NCBI GenBank assembly: GCA_946415375.1
Contig: CAMKSF010000003.1
Coordinates: 37,224-101,223, forward strand
Reading direction: 5' to 3'
DNA length: 64,000 nt
Source: an uncultured Clostridia bacterium
GTDB taxonomy: Bacteria > Bacillota > Clostridia > TANB77 > CAG-508
Each line of letters begins with the position of its first letter. Positions within the stretch are counted from its first letter, which is position 1. Below are positions 53,542-63,102 of this stretch, one piece after another. A program made the position numbers and the translations under genes. The notes below the pieces were generated by a model. That model was not told where the DNA came from and did not search any database. It worked only from the letters and a program-made list of their open reading frames with translations.

Positions 53542-53568
53542 AAAGGCAGGAGCACAACCCCTGCCTTT
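53542..53568. terminator. Terminator of rqcH
   Basis: Perfect 9-base arms AAAGGCAGG / CCTGCCTTT with a 9-base loop, directly after the stop codon. Confidence 0.75.
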
Positions 53569-53655
53569 ATGTATTACCTTTTGGATTATCCAATCAAAGT
53601 AAAACTATAAAACCAAGAATAATACCCCTGTCATAATTCAACTAAAATTTTATAC

Positions 53656-53856
53656 CTATCTCATATTGTTTTCAACTTGTTGAATCATTTTTTTAACCAT
53701 ATTCCCACCAATTCTACCAGCATCTCTTGCAGATATATCACCATTATATCCATCTTTTAAATTAACTCCAACTTCGTTAGCTACTTCATATTTAAATCTA
53801 TCTAATGCATTCATAGCTTCTGGAACTAATTTCTTATTACTATTGTTATTTGCCAT
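53656..53856 (-). CDS. Alpha/beta-type small acid-soluble spore protein
   Basis: 66 residues from the ATG at 53856 (GGAGGTGAATTTAAA upstream; the longer frame to 53901 has no site). Signatures: 'LVPEAMNALDRFKYEVANEV', the germination-protease-type site region 'YNGDISARDAGRIGG' and 'NMVKKMIQQVE'. These proteins coat spore DNA and protect it from ultraviolet and heat. This is the strongest evidence that the organism forms endospores. Confidence 0.94.
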   Translation of the reverse strand: MANNNSNKKLVPEAMNALDRFKYEVANEVGVNLKDGYNGDISARDAGRIGGNMVKKMIQQVENNMR

Positions 53857-54057
53857 TTTAAATTCACCTCCTGTTAATATTAACATTATAGAAAAATACA
53901 ATTATTTTTCACATTTTAAAAAAGCAAAAAGCTTTTTCTAAATTTATGATATGCAATTAAACAATTAATAAACAGGAAATTTTTTGAAAATTAGTTGAAA
54001 AAAACAAAAAAAAATTATATAATAGATATGTTATATTTTGTTACGAAAGGATTTTTT

Positions 54058-54930
54058 ATGTACAAATTAATCGCAATAGATTTAGATGGAACATTATTAG
54101 ATACATATGGTGAAATTAGTGAAAAAACAAAAAATATTTTAAAAGAAGCCAAGTTAAAAGGATTAGAAACTGTTATTGTCTCAGGTAGAACAATAGATTC
54201 TATTAAAAACTTTTCAAAAGAAATTGCATCAGATAAATATATTATTGCAGGAAATGGCTCTGTTATTTACGATATTCAAAAAGATAATATTATCTACGAA
54301 AGATATATGCCAAAATTAAAAGCATTAAAGCTTATAAAAATATGTGAAGAAAATAGTATAACATATAGTGTTTATACTAATAATTCAATTGTTGCAGATT
54401 CACTTAAATACAATATTTTATATTATTATAACCAAAATCTAAACAAGGATTCTTCAAAAAAAACTAATATAACTATTGTACCAAATATTTACGATTATAT
54501 AAAATCATCAGATAATAGTGTTATGAAAATATTTGTATGTGATAAGCATAACTCTATTTTTAAATCAATTTTAAAAAGATTTTCTGAAATTGATGGTATC
54601 GAATTATTGGATGTATCTCATATGACTAAAAAAATTATTTCTAATGGTTCAAAAAAAAGTATACTAGAATATTTCTATACCGAAATAACTGAAAAAAACG
54701 TTGATAAGTGGGTTGCCATAGAGTATCTAGCAAAATCTTTAAATATTAAAACTGAAGAAATAATCTCAATTGGTGATAATATTAATGATATAAAAATGAT
54801 TGAAAAAGCAGGTTTAGGTATAGCTATGAAAAATAGTGTAAAAAAGGTTATAGATGTAGCAAATAAAATTACACAATTTGATAATAATCATGATGGTGCT
54901 GCTTTAGAAATAGAAAAACTTTTAAATTAA
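54058..54930 (+). CDS. Cof-type HAD-superfamily (IIB) phosphatase
   Basis: 290 residues from the ATG at 54058 (AAAGGA 8 bases upstream). HAD motif I 'IAIDLDGTLLDTYGEIS', motif II 'ETVIVSGRTIDSIK', a C2B cap, motif III 'ISNGSKKSILEYF' (Lys) and motif IV 'ISIGDNINDIKMIEKAGLGIAM'. It probably dephosphorylates sugar phosphates or flavin/PLP-type phosphates; the substrate cannot be told. It is 48 bases upstream of glmM, likely one transcript. Confidence 0.92.
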   Translation: MYKLIAIDLDGTLLDTYGEISEKTKNILKEAKLKGLETVIVSGRTIDSIKNFSKEIASDKYIIAGNGSVIYDIQKDNIIYERYMPKLKALKLIKICEENSITYSVYTNNSIVADSLKYNILYYYNQNLNKDSSKKTNITIVPNIYDYIKSSDNSVMKIFVCDKHNSIFKSILKRFSEIDGIELLDVSHMTKKIISNGSKKSILEYFYTEITEKNVDKWVAIEYLAKSLNIKTEEIISIGDNINDIKMIEKAGLGIAMKNSVKKVIDVANKITQFDNNHDGAALEIEKLLN

Positions 54931-54978
54931 TGTATAAAATTAGTTTTATAAAATATAATAAAAAAGGAGTAATGTAAA

Positions 54979-56343
54979 ATGAGAAAATACTTTGGAACAG
55001 ATGGGATTAGAAGGATTGCAAATACTGAATTAACACCAAATTTAGTATTTAAAGTTGCAAAAGCTGGTGCATATGTTTTATCAAAACATTTAGATCATGC
55101 ACCTACAATTTTAATAGGAAGAGACACTCGTATTTCTGGAACGCTTATTGAAAGCGCTATGGTTGCAGGATTTCTTAGTTATGGTGCAAAAGTCAAATTA
55201 TTAGGAGTAATGCCTACTCCTGCTGTTGCATATTTAACAAGAAAACTAAAAGCAGATGCTGGTGTTGTTATTTCTGCATCTCACAATACATATGAATTTA
55301 ATGGAATAAAGTATTTTAGTAATAAAGGAACAAAAATTCCAGATGATTTAGAAGAAGAAATTGAAGAAATAATGGATTCAGAAAAACTCGGTGATTTAAA
55401 TGCCATTAACGAGAAAATAGGCACATCTGAATATGCCTTAGACTTAGTTGATGAATACGTATATTTCTTTAGAAAGAACTTTGATGACGATATAGAAAAA
55501 TATAATAGGAAGAATTTTGTCGTTGGAATTGATACAGCAAATGGCGCAACATATGAAGTTGCTGAAAAAGTATTTAAAGCATTAGGAATAAAATATAAAA
55601 TAATAAATAATCAACCAGATGGAATAAATATTAACCAAGATTGTGGATCAACTCATTTAGAAGGATTAAAAAAATTCGTTGTTGATAACAAACTTAGTTT
55701 AGGAATCGCTTATGATGGTGATGGTGACAGATGTCTTGCTATTGATGAAAAAGGTGAAGAAATAGATGGAGATAAATTAATGGCCATTATTTCACAAAAC
55801 TTAAGAAAACACAATAAGCTAAAAAAAGACACTATTGTAGGTACTATTATGAGTAATCTTGGTCTTAATAAATTTGCAAGAGATAATGGCTTAGAATTTT
55901 TACAAACAAAAGTTGGAGATAGATATGTTTTAGAAGAAATGCTAAAACATGGATTTAATTTAGGTGGAGAACAATCAGGCCATGTAATTCTATTAGATTA
56001 TAACCCTACTGGAGATGGCATTTTAACTTCTTTAATGCTTATAAAGTGCATTTTAGAAGAAAAGAAAAAAGCTTCTGAATTAGGAGCATTAGTAAAAAAA
56101 TATCCACAAGTTTTAATCAATGCCCAAGTAAATGCAGATAAGAAATTTGATTATGAAAAAGATTCAGAAATTAAAGAACAAATTGAAAAACTCGAAAAAG
56201 AATTTGCTGGAAACGGAAGAGTTGTTATTAGACCTTCTGGTACAGAGCCTTTAGTAAGAGTAATGATTGAAGGCGAAGACCAAGAATATATTGCAAAAAA
56301 AGCAAGTGAAATTGCAAAATTAATTGAAGAAAAATTAAAATAA
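54979..56343 (+). CDS. glmM: Phosphoglucosamine mutase GlmM
   Basis: 454 residues. It converts glucosamine-6-phosphate to glucosamine-1-phosphate for peptidoglycan precursor synthesis. N-terminal 'YFGTDGIRR', the phosphoserine loop 'VVISASHNTYEFNGIKYF', the metal-binding 'YDGDGDRCLAIDE', the substrate loop 'GGEQSGHVIL' and C-terminal 'RPSGTEPLVRVMIEG'. The active-site loop has Thr-Tyr where most GlmM proteins have Pro-Tyr/Phe. AAAGGAG precedes the ATG. Confidence 0.95.
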   Translation: MRKYFGTDGIRRIANTELTPNLVFKVAKAGAYVLSKHLDHAPTILIGRDTRISGTLIESAMVAGFLSYGAKVKLLGVMPTPAVAYLTRKLKADAGVVISASHNTYEFNGIKYFSNKGTKIPDDLEEEIEEIMDSEKLGDLNAINEKIGTSEYALDLVDEYVYFFRKNFDDDIEKYNRKNFVVGIDTANGATYEVAEKVFKALGIKYKIINNQPDGININQDCGSTHLEGLKKFVVDNKLSLGIAYDGDGDRCLAIDEKGEEIDGDKLMAIISQNLRKHNKLKKDTIVGTIMSNLGLNKFARDNGLEFLQTKVGDRYVLEEMLKHGFNLGGEQSGHVILLDYNPTGDGILTSLMLIKCILEEKKKASELGALVKKYPQVLINAQVNADKKFDYEKDSEIKEQIEKLEKEFAGNGRVVIRPSGTEPLVRVMIEGEDQEYIAKKASEIAKLIEEKLK

Positions 56344-56381
56344 TTTAGATAAGATGACGTTTATCTTTTACCACAAAAAGG

Positions 56382-56404
56382 AGAGGAAAAGCGTCCTCTT
56401 TTTT
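56382..56404 (+). terminator. Terminator of glmM
   Basis: Arms AGAGGA / TCCTCT followed by TTTTTTG, 40 bases past the glmM stop codon. Confidence 0.7.
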
Positions 56405-56501
56405 GTTTTTTCTAAAAATATATGTTAAATACTTGCAAACTGGTAAAATTTATGATAAAATATTTGATGTTATATATAGAAGCAATAAAGGAGGTGCAAA
56501 A

Positions 56502-56771
56502 ATGCCAAACATTAAATCAGCTAAAAAAAGAGTAAAAATAATTGAAAAGAAAACTTTAAGAAACAATATGATCAAATCTGAATATAGAACATCTATAAAG
56601 AAATTTGAAGAAGCTATAGAAGCTGGAAAATTAGAAGAAGCAAAAGTTTTATTTTCAGAAGCCACAAAGAAAATTGATCAAGCTTGCACAAAAGGTGTTA
56701 TTGTTAAAAATACAGCAGCTAGAAAAAAATCAAACCTAGCAAAAAAATTAAATGCTGCAACAGTTGCTTAA
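56502..56771 (+). CDS. rpsT: 30S ribosomal protein S20
   Basis: 89 residues from the ATG at 56502, chosen for AAAGGAGGTG upstream; a longer frame to 56403 is unsupported. '[20 protein letters not shown]' and '[20 protein letters not shown]' are typical S20 sequence; it binds 16S rRNA early in assembly. A strong terminator follows at 56825-56863. Confidence 0.96.
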   Translation: MPNIKSAKKRVKIIEKKTLRNNMIKSEYRTSIKKFEEAIEAGKLEEAKVLFSEATKKIDQACTKGVIVKNTAARKKSNLAKKLNAATVA

Positions 56772-56824
56772 GGTTAATAAATTATTTAAAAAATTATGCA
56801 TAGTTTTTTAAAATGGAATCCAAA

Positions 56825-56863
56825 AAAAGATTTTGACAAATATCAAATTAGTCAAAATCTTTT
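56825..56863. terminator. Bidirectional terminator of rpsT and a glycosyltransferase
   Basis: Perfect 13-base arms AAAAGATTTTGAC / GTCAAAATCTTTT with T runs on both sides. The loop includes the stop codon of the minus-strand glycosyltransferase. Confidence 0.85.
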
Positions 56864-57687
56864 TTATTTCTATATCCAAATCTCAAAATGCTTTTTATTC
56901 TTATGCAAAAGAATAATCCATACATTTTCAAAATATTTATTTTTTTCTTAAATGTAACCTCTTTTAATTCTTTTTGCAAAATCTCTTTATAATACATATA
57001 GTATCCTTTAGGATTATTAAAAAAAGTTTCTCTTATATTTTTAGTATATCCATCTTCTTGGTATTCCCCTATTTCTACAATTTTATTAATGCATATAATT
57101 TTGTGCTTTTCGTCCATTTTATGATACATTCTTGCTTCTGTAATAAACTTTTCATTTTCTTCTAGTTCATGTTTATATTTTTTTCTAATTTCTGTATTAA
57201 AAACAAGTATCTTCTCACCTTGTATATCTTGTTTAAAATACAAGTCAAACATTTTTGATTCCATATTATTTATAGGAAACTCTCTCCCACTAATATTTCC
57301 ATGTAAATCTTCTTTCAAAAAGCAAAGCGCATATATTTCTTCATTTTCAATCAATTTTGAGATGTTCTGTTCTATTATTTTAAAAGCATTATCAGTAAAA
57401 AAATCATCAGAATCACAATCTACTATTACTTCTCCAGTTACTTTTTCCATTCCCTTATTTATTGCTGCCATCTTTCCTAAGTTTTCTTGAACTAAATATT
57501 TTATTTCAATTTTATTCTCCAAAACAAAATTTTCAATTACTTCCTCAGTATTATCTGTAGAACCATCATTTATTATAATCCACTCTGCCTTTAGATTGCT
57601 AACTTTCTCATTTTTTAAAATACTTTCATATATCTTATTTAAATAATCTGCCCTATTATATGTTGCAGTTAGTATTGATAATTTCAT
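56848..57687 (-). CDS. Family 2 glycosyltransferase
   Basis: 279 residues of GT-A fold: 'LSILTATYNRADYLNKIYES', 'WIIINDGSTDNTEEVIENF', 'NKGMEKVTGEVIVDCDSDDFFTD' (DxD-type motif DSDD) and a helical C-terminus. No membrane helix. Third of three glycosyltransferase genes on the minus strand, probably for a cell-surface glycan; the sugar and acceptor are not predictable. Confidence 0.92.
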   Translation of the reverse strand: MKLSILTATYNRADYLNKIYESILKNEKVSNLKAEWIIINDGSTDNTEEVIENFVLENKIEIKYLVQENLGKMAAINKGMEKVTGEVIVDCDSDDFFTDNAFKIIEQNISKLIENEEIYALCFLKEDLHGNISGREFPINNMESKMFDLYFKQDIQGEKILVFNTEIRKKYKHELEENEKFITEARMYHKMDEKHKIICINKIVEIGEYQEDGYTKNIRETFFNNPKGYYMYYKEILQKELKEVTFKKKINILKMYGLFFCIRIKSILRFGYRNKKDFD

Positions 57688-57698
57688 AAAAATCCTTT

Positions 57699-59684
57699 CT
57701 ACAAAATATTTTTTATTTGTTCTAATAAATAATTGTTATCATAATCATATTTTTTATTTTCTTCATTAAAAAAAATATTTTTTCCTTGCAATACATTTTT
57801 AATTTCATCAAAAATTGCATCTTCATTGTTATCAATTATTATTTTTTTATCATAATTGATTACCGCTTCTTTTGCAGCTGTATCTGTAACCAATATTATT
57901 TTTTCTAAAATTTTTGCTTCCTCTAGCACCATCCCATATCCCTCAAAATATGAAGCTAAGATAAAATAATCTGCTTGTTTCATATATGGATATGGATTTA
58001 TCTTTTTACCTAAAAAAATAAATGATTTTTCTACATTTAATTTCTTTGCCAGCGTATTTAAATTGTTCCATTCTTCTCCCTCTCCAATTACATATATTCT
58101 ATGATTTAATCCTTCATCTAATAATTTTCTATGAACTCTAATTAACCTATCTATTCCTTTTTGTTTGACAAGTCTCGATACTATAATAAACTTTTTTTCT
58201 GATTTTGAATTATTCGTGGTAAATTTTGTGTCTTCCCAAATTTTTTCTTTAGCTAACCTAATCACTCTTTCTTTATTAATATAGTTATATAATATTTTTC
58301 TTTTAGATAAATTCCCATAAATATCCTCAAAAGACTTTTTATTCTGCTCACTTACAAATATAATATTATCAAACCTTTTATAAATCCTTTTATCTATATA
58401 TTTTTTTATTTTAGATTTATAATCATTTCCAAAAACCTTATCTATATCATTATGCACCCATGCAATTTTTTTATTATTTCCCTTATATGAAAAAATTCTT
58501 GTTATTGGTCCTTCTAAAAAAGCAATATCAACATCATATTTTTCTTTCAAGTATTTATTATAAATAAGTTTTCCACAAAGTAGTACATATATGGGAATAA
58601 ATACATTCTTTTTTTCTTTTTTATATAAGCTTTTTCGTTTTATATTTGGATTTAATTCTTTTTCAAATTCACCTCCACCATATATTGTAAAAATTGTAAT
58701 ATCATAATCTTTGATAAGTTCATTTACAATATCTACTAAAACTCTCTCCGCTCCTCCAATATCTAATTTTGTTATGCCAAAGCATATTTTTAATTTGTTA
58801 TCTCCATCTATTGTCTTTATATTCACAAGATTCCTTTTGCTTCCAAATCTTAATAGATAAATTACTGTTTTTAATAACAATCTTCTTCTAAGCTGACCAT
58901 CTTTTATTTTTATAATTCTTTTCATTGAGCTTCCAAGCAAAATTCTTCTACTCATGTATTTTAGTTCTTTTTCATAGTTAGAATATATATTTTGCTCTTT
59001 ATAATAATCAAATATGTTATCTAATATTTTAAAAATATTTTCTATTTTTTCTGTCTGTTTATTTATAATTGAATCTTCTCTTTGTGTGTAATGTATAAAA
59101 TATTTATTTATATATGAAATTCTATTTAAGTGTGGAAGTAGTTTTAAAAAAAATTCTAGATCTTCATAAATTAAACCTTCAGGAAATCTTATTTTATATT
59201 TATTTAATATTTCTCTTTTGTAAATCTTATTCCAAGCAACAACTCTTGGCTTTTTCATCATATTTTCTTTTGTTTTATATTCTCTTCTTTTATCAAATAT
59301 TTTTTTACCAAATCCCCATTCCAAAATAAAATCACATTCTACCATATCTGCGTTTTCTTTTTTTGCTAGATTATACATTTCTTCATACATATTAGATTCA
59401 ACATAATCATCAGAATCTAAAAAAGCTATATATTCGCCTGTTGCATATTCTAATCCATGATTTCTTGCAGAAGATAATCCTCCGTTAGACTTTTCATAAT
59501 ACTTTATTTTGTTTTGATTTTCTCTTACATATTTTTCTATTATTTCTTCACTTTTATCTTGCGTGCCATCATTTACAATTATTATTTCTATATCTTGTAA
59601 AGTTTGGTGTACTAATGACTTCAAGCATTTGTCTATGTATTTTTCTACATTGTAAACTGGCACAATTATACTTATTTTTGACAT
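57699..59684 (-). CDS. Bifunctional glycosyltransferase, GT2 fused to GT4
   Basis: 661 residues from the ATG at 59684 (AAAGGAG upstream; an earlier ATG at 59720 is possible). Residues ~1-290 form a GT2 domain ('SIIVPVYNVEKYIDKCLKSL', 'VNDGTQDKSEEI', 'GLSSARNHGLEYATGEYIAF' then LDSDDYVE). Residues ~300-661 form a GT-B, GT4-like domain ('KLDIGGAERVLVDIVNELI', 'VSRLVKQKGIDRLIRVHRKL', 'LASYFEGYGMVLEEAKIL'). It probably adds two successive sugars. It sits between two GT2 genes with 11-base and ~48-base gaps. Confidence 0.92.
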   Translation of the reverse strand: MSKISIIVPVYNVEKYIDKCLKSLVHQTLQDIEIIIVNDGTQDKSEEIIEKYVRENQNKIKYYEKSNGGLSSARNHGLEYATGEYIAFLDSDDYVESNMYEEMYNLAKKENADMVECDFILEWGFGKKIFDKRREYKTKENMMKKPRVVAWNKIYKREILNKYKIRFPEGLIYEDLEFFLKLLPHLNRISYINKYFIHYTQREDSIINKQTEKIENIFKILDNIFDYYKEQNIYSNYEKELKYMSRRILLGSSMKRIIKIKDGQLRRRLLLKTVIYLLRFGSKRNLVNIKTIDGDNKLKICFGITKLDIGGAERVLVDIVNELIKDYDITIFTIYGGGEFEKELNPNIKRKSLYKKEKKNVFIPIYVLLCGKLIYNKYLKEKYDVDIAFLEGPITRIFSYKGNNKKIAWVHNDIDKVFGNDYKSKIKKYIDKRIYKRFDNIIFVSEQNKKSFEDIYGNLSKRKILYNYINKERVIRLAKEKIWEDTKFTTNNSKSEKKFIIVSRLVKQKGIDRLIRVHRKLLDEGLNHRIYVIGEGEEWNNLNTLAKKLNVEKSFIFLGKKINPYPYMKQADYFILASYFEGYGMVLEEAKILEKIILVTDTAAKEAVINYDKKIIIDNNEDAIFDEIKNVLQGKNIFFNEENKKYDYDNNYLLEQIKNIL

Positions 59685-59731
59685 AAAAAATAGGCTCCTT
59701 TCTTTTAAAAGTATGCCCAAATTCAGCTATA

Positions 59732-60682
59732 TTATATATTTTTTATACCTAATAATGCAAAATAGATTTCTATATTAATCTTTATTATTATTTTCTTTAT
59801 AAATTGCTTTACCCCTTTGGTTTGTAAATTCTCTAATAGATGCTTTTCTTTTATTTTTTTCTCAAAAACAATTCTATCTTTTTTTTCTAAATTTGCTATA
59901 GCTGAAATAATACTGTTAGTGTAGTATTCAAAAATATTTGATATAGTCCTTTGATCTAGTTTCATTCTTTTTATCTTTTCTTCTAGTTCATCATATAGGA
60001 ATAATTTATCCATTACTTTTTTTAGCTGTTTTGTATAATTATTATTTCTCATAATACTATTTTTAGATTGAAAATAGTTATACGCATAAATATCAGTTGA
60101 TACGGCAGTTTTAGCATTTGCAAGCAATAATGGAATTAGTCCAAAATCTTCATGATACACGTTCCTTTCAAAACACAAATTAGTTCTTTCAAATAATTCT
60201 TTTTTTATTAAATATATACATGGTGAATCTACATATTTATCTTCAAAACATAGTTTATTAAATGCATCTTCTCCATTAGTTACATCAAAAGTAGGTCCAA
60301 TTTCAAACTTTTCTTTTTTTCCTATTATTTTCATTTTATATTTAATCATATCTATGTCTTTGTTTATATATTCTTTTAAATTTCTTAAAAGATTAATATC
60401 TATTGTATCATCCACATCCAAAAACATAATGTATTTTCCATTTGCTTTTTCTATTCCTAAATTTCTTGCATTTCCAACACCAATAGTCTTTTCTGTTGTA
60501 TAATAATACTTTAAATTTAATTCTGTATATCTTTTAGCTATTTCCTCAGATTTATCATTTGAAAAATCATCTATTAAAATAATTTCTAAATCATAGTATA
60601 GTATCTCTCTTATATTTTTCAAACATTTATTTAAATATTTTTTACCATTATTAAATGGAATAATTATACTTACTTTTGGCAT
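59732..60682 (-). CDS. Family 2 glycosyltransferase
   Basis: 316 residues with 'VSIIIPFNNGKKYLNKCLKN', 'IILIDDFSNDKSEEIAKRY', 'GVGNARNLGIEKANGKYIMF' followed by LDVDDTIDINLL (the DxD-type motif is DVDD). The C-terminal part is basic and helical ('FIKKIIIKINIEIYFALLG'), possibly membrane-associated. First gene of the three-gene glycosyltransferase run. Confidence 0.92.
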   Translation of the reverse strand: MPKVSIIIPFNNGKKYLNKCLKNIREILYYDLEIILIDDFSNDKSEEIAKRYTELNLKYYYTTEKTIGVGNARNLGIEKANGKYIMFLDVDDTIDINLLRNLKEYINKDIDMIKYKMKIIGKKEKFEIGPTFDVTNGEDAFNKLCFEDKYVDSPCIYLIKKELFERTNLCFERNVYHEDFGLIPLLLANAKTAVSTDIYAYNYFQSKNSIMRNNNYTKQLKKVMDKLFLYDELEEKIKRMKLDQRTISNIFEYYTNSIISAIANLEKKDRIVFEKKIKEKHLLENLQTKGVKQFIKKIIIKINIEIYFALLGIKNI

Positions 60683-60800
60683 AAAAAATCCTTTCTTACT
60701 TAATTATGTCCAAAAAGATTTTTTTCAAAACAAATTTAGAATAGTTTTTCATTTTTTACTAATACTAAATATGTAGATTTCTGCATAAAGGAGAAATAAA

Positions 60801-61082
60801 TTGTTAGTTACTGTAAAATTAAGAAGTACGAAAAAGAATGAAATTAATAATTTTTTAAGTATGTTTTATGAAACAAATATGGAAATTCCTGAAGATTTAA
60901 ATTGGCAACATGAATATAAAAATCCTATTGAAGCATCTGATATTATAGGAGCATATATTGATAACTACGATTCTTTTAATTTTAGAATGTGGCTTTGTTT
61001 AGACAAAGATGTTTATATAAACATTACAAATGCAAATGGAAATGATGTTATAAAATATCTATTTGAAAGGTTCCCTTACTAA
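60801..61082 (+). CDS. Uncharacterised small protein
   Basis: 93 residues starting at a TTG 8 bases after AAAGGAG. 'MLVTVKLRSTKKNEINNFLS' then 'EDLNWQHEYKNPIEASDIIGAYIDNYDSFNFRMWLCLDKDVYINIT' and the end 'DVIKYLFERFPY'. Soluble and acidic. Similar hypothetical proteins occur in Clostridia, but I cannot name a family. It is 103 bases upstream of smpB. Confidence 0.75.
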   Translation: MLVTVKLRSTKKNEINNFLSMFYETNMEIPEDLNWQHEYKNPIEASDIIGAYIDNYDSFNFRMWLCLDKDVYINITNANGNDVIKYLFERFPY

Positions 61083-61185
61083 AAATCTTTACTTTTTTAC
61101 TATTCCATGCTAAAATTATTTCTATAAAGATAAATCTAATAATTTTACATATTAAACTTATCTTATATAGAAAGGTATTTATAAA

Positions 61186-61650
61186 ATGGAAAATAAAAAA
61201 ATAATTTCAAAAAATCCAACTGCATATCACAATTATACTATTGAAGATACTATTGAAACTGGAATAGTTTTAACTGGAACAGAAATAAAATCAATTAGAG
61301 CTGGAAAAGTTAATTTAAAAGATTGCTATGCAAATATTCGAAATGGAGAATGTTTTGTATATGGAATGCATATAAGTCCTTATGATCATGGAAACATAAA
61401 TAATGTTGATCCTGTTCGTGATAGAAAACTATTATTAAATAAACGTGAAATAAATAAACTATTTGGAAAAATAAAACAAGATGGATATTCTTTAATCCCT
61501 ATATGTATTTACTTTAAAGGAAGTATAGTAAAAATGGAACTTGGTATTGGTAAAGGTAAAAAGCTTTATGATAAACGCCAAGATATTGCTAAAAAAGATG
61601 CTGAAAGAAGAATGCAAAAAGCATTACGAGCAAATGAAAAAAATGTATAA
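61186..61650 (+). CDS. smpB: SsrA-binding protein SmpB
   Basis: 154 residues. It binds tmRNA and delivers it to stalled ribosomes. 'IISKNPTAYHNYTIEDTIET', 'GIVLTGTEIKSIRAGKVNLK' and 'LYDKRQDIAKKDAERRMQKA' are family signatures. AGAAAGG precedes the ATG. The tmRNA gene ssrA, often nearby, is not in this window. Confidence 0.96.
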   Translation: MENKKIISKNPTAYHNYTIEDTIETGIVLTGTEIKSIRAGKVNLKDCYANIRNGECFVYGMHISPYDHGNINNVDPVRDRKLLLNKREINKLFGKIKQDGYSLIPICIYFKGSIVKMELGIGKGKKLYDKRQDIAKKDAERRMQKALRANEKNV

Positions 61651-61658
61651 TTATCAAG

Positions 61659-61687
61659 TTGACAAATTATGTAAATTATAATATAAT
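61659..61687 (+). promoter_or_regulatory. Perfect sigma-A promoter of the 108-residue protein gene
   Basis: TTGACA (61659-61664), a 17-base spacer and TATAAT (61682-61687), with RNA start near 61694. Confidence 0.9.
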
Positions 61688-61731
61688 AATACTTGTAACT
61701 GTTGTAATAAGCAAACAGGAGGAAAACGATT

Positions 61732-62058
61732 ATGACATCATTAGATCTAGCAAAGGCATTCGAAGTAGCATATAGCCAAACTGTCGAAAGCCAGAAAAAC
61801 CAGATCAAGCATGAATTTGAGAAGTCGATAATGTGCATTAATGATAATATCTCATCATACTTATCAGAGTATAAGGATGATGATTTTCACATTAATGTAG
61901 CTATATCTCTTTCTTTCATCTGCTTAGATTCAGTAAAAGAGTGGGCGTATGAGTATTTTGAGGAGATGGATAACGTAGTTGTTGAATCTATTCTCACTGG
62001 CTACTCCTACACTGCAGGAACTGAAATCACGAAGATTGAATTGAAGATTTATGCGTGA
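61732..62058 (+). CDS. Uncharacterised acidic small protein
   Basis: 108 residues: 'MTSLDLAKAFEVAYSQTVES', a helical middle and 'VVESILTGYSYTAGTEITKI' near the end. No membrane segment and no recognised family. CAGGAGG lies upstream of the ATG. It has its own consensus promoter and hairpin terminator. Codon use is less A/T-biased than in smpB or rqcH (for example CTC, ATC, GTC and GCG codons), suggesting a different origin or strong expression. Confidence 0.72.
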   Translation: MTSLDLAKAFEVAYSQTVESQKNQIKHEFEKSIMCINDNISSYLSEYKDDDFHINVAISLSFICLDSVKEWAYEYFEEMDNVVVESILTGYSYTAGTEITKIELKIYA

Positions 62059-62082
62059 TTTCTCCTATGTCATAATTAAACA

Positions 62083-62105
62083 AGCGACGGACAATGTCCG
62101 TCGCT
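62083..62105. terminator. Terminator of the 108-residue protein gene
   Basis: Perfect 11-base GC-rich arms AGCGACGGACA / TGTCCGTCGCT followed by CTCTTATTTTA. Confidence 0.85.
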
Positions 62106-62123
62106 CTCTTATTTTACCTTAAC

Positions 62124-63053
62124 TTATGCTTTATTACTTGAACCAAATACATCTTTTATTTTATGTTGTACTGTTTCTTTTATTAAATCTCTTGCAGGTG
62201 TTAAGTATTTACGAGGGTCAAATGCTGATGGCTCTTCTACAAATACTTTTCTAATTGCAGCTGTCATAGCTAATCGCAAATCTGTATCAACATTTATTTT
62301 AGAAACTCCTGAAATAGATGCTTCATGTAATATCTCATCTGGAACACCTTTTGCCCCTGGAATATCAGCTCCATATTTATTGCATTGTTCAACTAGTTCA
62401 GGTATTACTGTTGAAGCTCCATGTAATACTATTGGAGTATTTGGAATTCTTTCTTTTATTTTCTTTAAAATATCAAATCTTAATTTAGCTTCTCCTTTAA
62501 ACTTATATGCTCCATGGCTTGTTCCAATTGCTATTGCCAAAGAATCGCATCCTGTTCTTCTTACAAATTCCTCTGCTTGAGCTGGATCTGTATACATTGC
62601 ATCATCTGCTGATACGTTTACATCGTCTTCTATTCCTGCTAGTTTTCCAAGTTCAGCTTCTACAACTACTCCATGAGCGTGTGCATAATCCACAACTTCT
62701 TTTGTTAGTCTAACATTTTCTTCAAAATCATATTTTGAACCATCAAACATAACTGATGTAAATCCTGCATCTATACACATTTTACATGTTTCAAAATCTG
62801 GTCCATGGTCTAAATGAATTGCAAATGGTATTTCTGGATGTTCTTCTTCTGCAGCCTTTACCATTTTCATTAAATAATTAATTCTTGCATATTTTATTGC
62901 ACTTGAAGATGCTTGCATTATAACTGGAGCGTGTTCTTCTGCTGCAGCATCCATTATTGCTTGAACTATTTCCATATTGTTCACATTAAATGCACCAATT
63001 GCAAATCCCTCTTTCATAGATTTTTCAAACATTTCCTTTGTTGTTACTAACAT
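62124..63053 (-). CDS. fba: Class II fructose-bisphosphate aldolase
   Basis: 309 residues. It cleaves fructose-1,6-bisphosphate in glycolysis. Zinc ligands: His in 'FAIHLDHGPDFETC', Glu in 'VVEAELGKLAGIEDD', His in 'AIGTSHGAYKF' and in 'IVLHGAST'. The C-terminal 'KINVDTDLRLAMTAAIRKV' is the phosphate-binding segment. AAGGATG precedes the ATG. It is downstream of the TPR gene by 49 bases. Confidence 0.96.
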   Translation of the reverse strand: MLVTTKEMFEKSMKEGFAIGAFNVNNMEIVQAIMDAAAEEHAPVIMQASSSAIKYARINYLMKMVKAAEEEHPEIPFAIHLDHGPDFETCKMCIDAGFTSVMFDGSKYDFEENVRLTKEVVDYAHAHGVVVEAELGKLAGIEDDVNVSADDAMYTDPAQAEEFVRRTGCDSLAIAIGTSHGAYKFKGEAKLRFDILKKIKERIPNTPIVLHGASTVIPELVEQCNKYGADIPGAKGVPDEILHEASISGVSKINVDTDLRLAMTAAIRKVFVEEPSAFDPRKYLTPARDLIKETVQHKIKDVFGSSNKA

Positions 63054-63102
63054 AATTCATCATCCTTTCCTTAACTTACTTTCTCTTCTTTTTGAAATAT
63101 TA

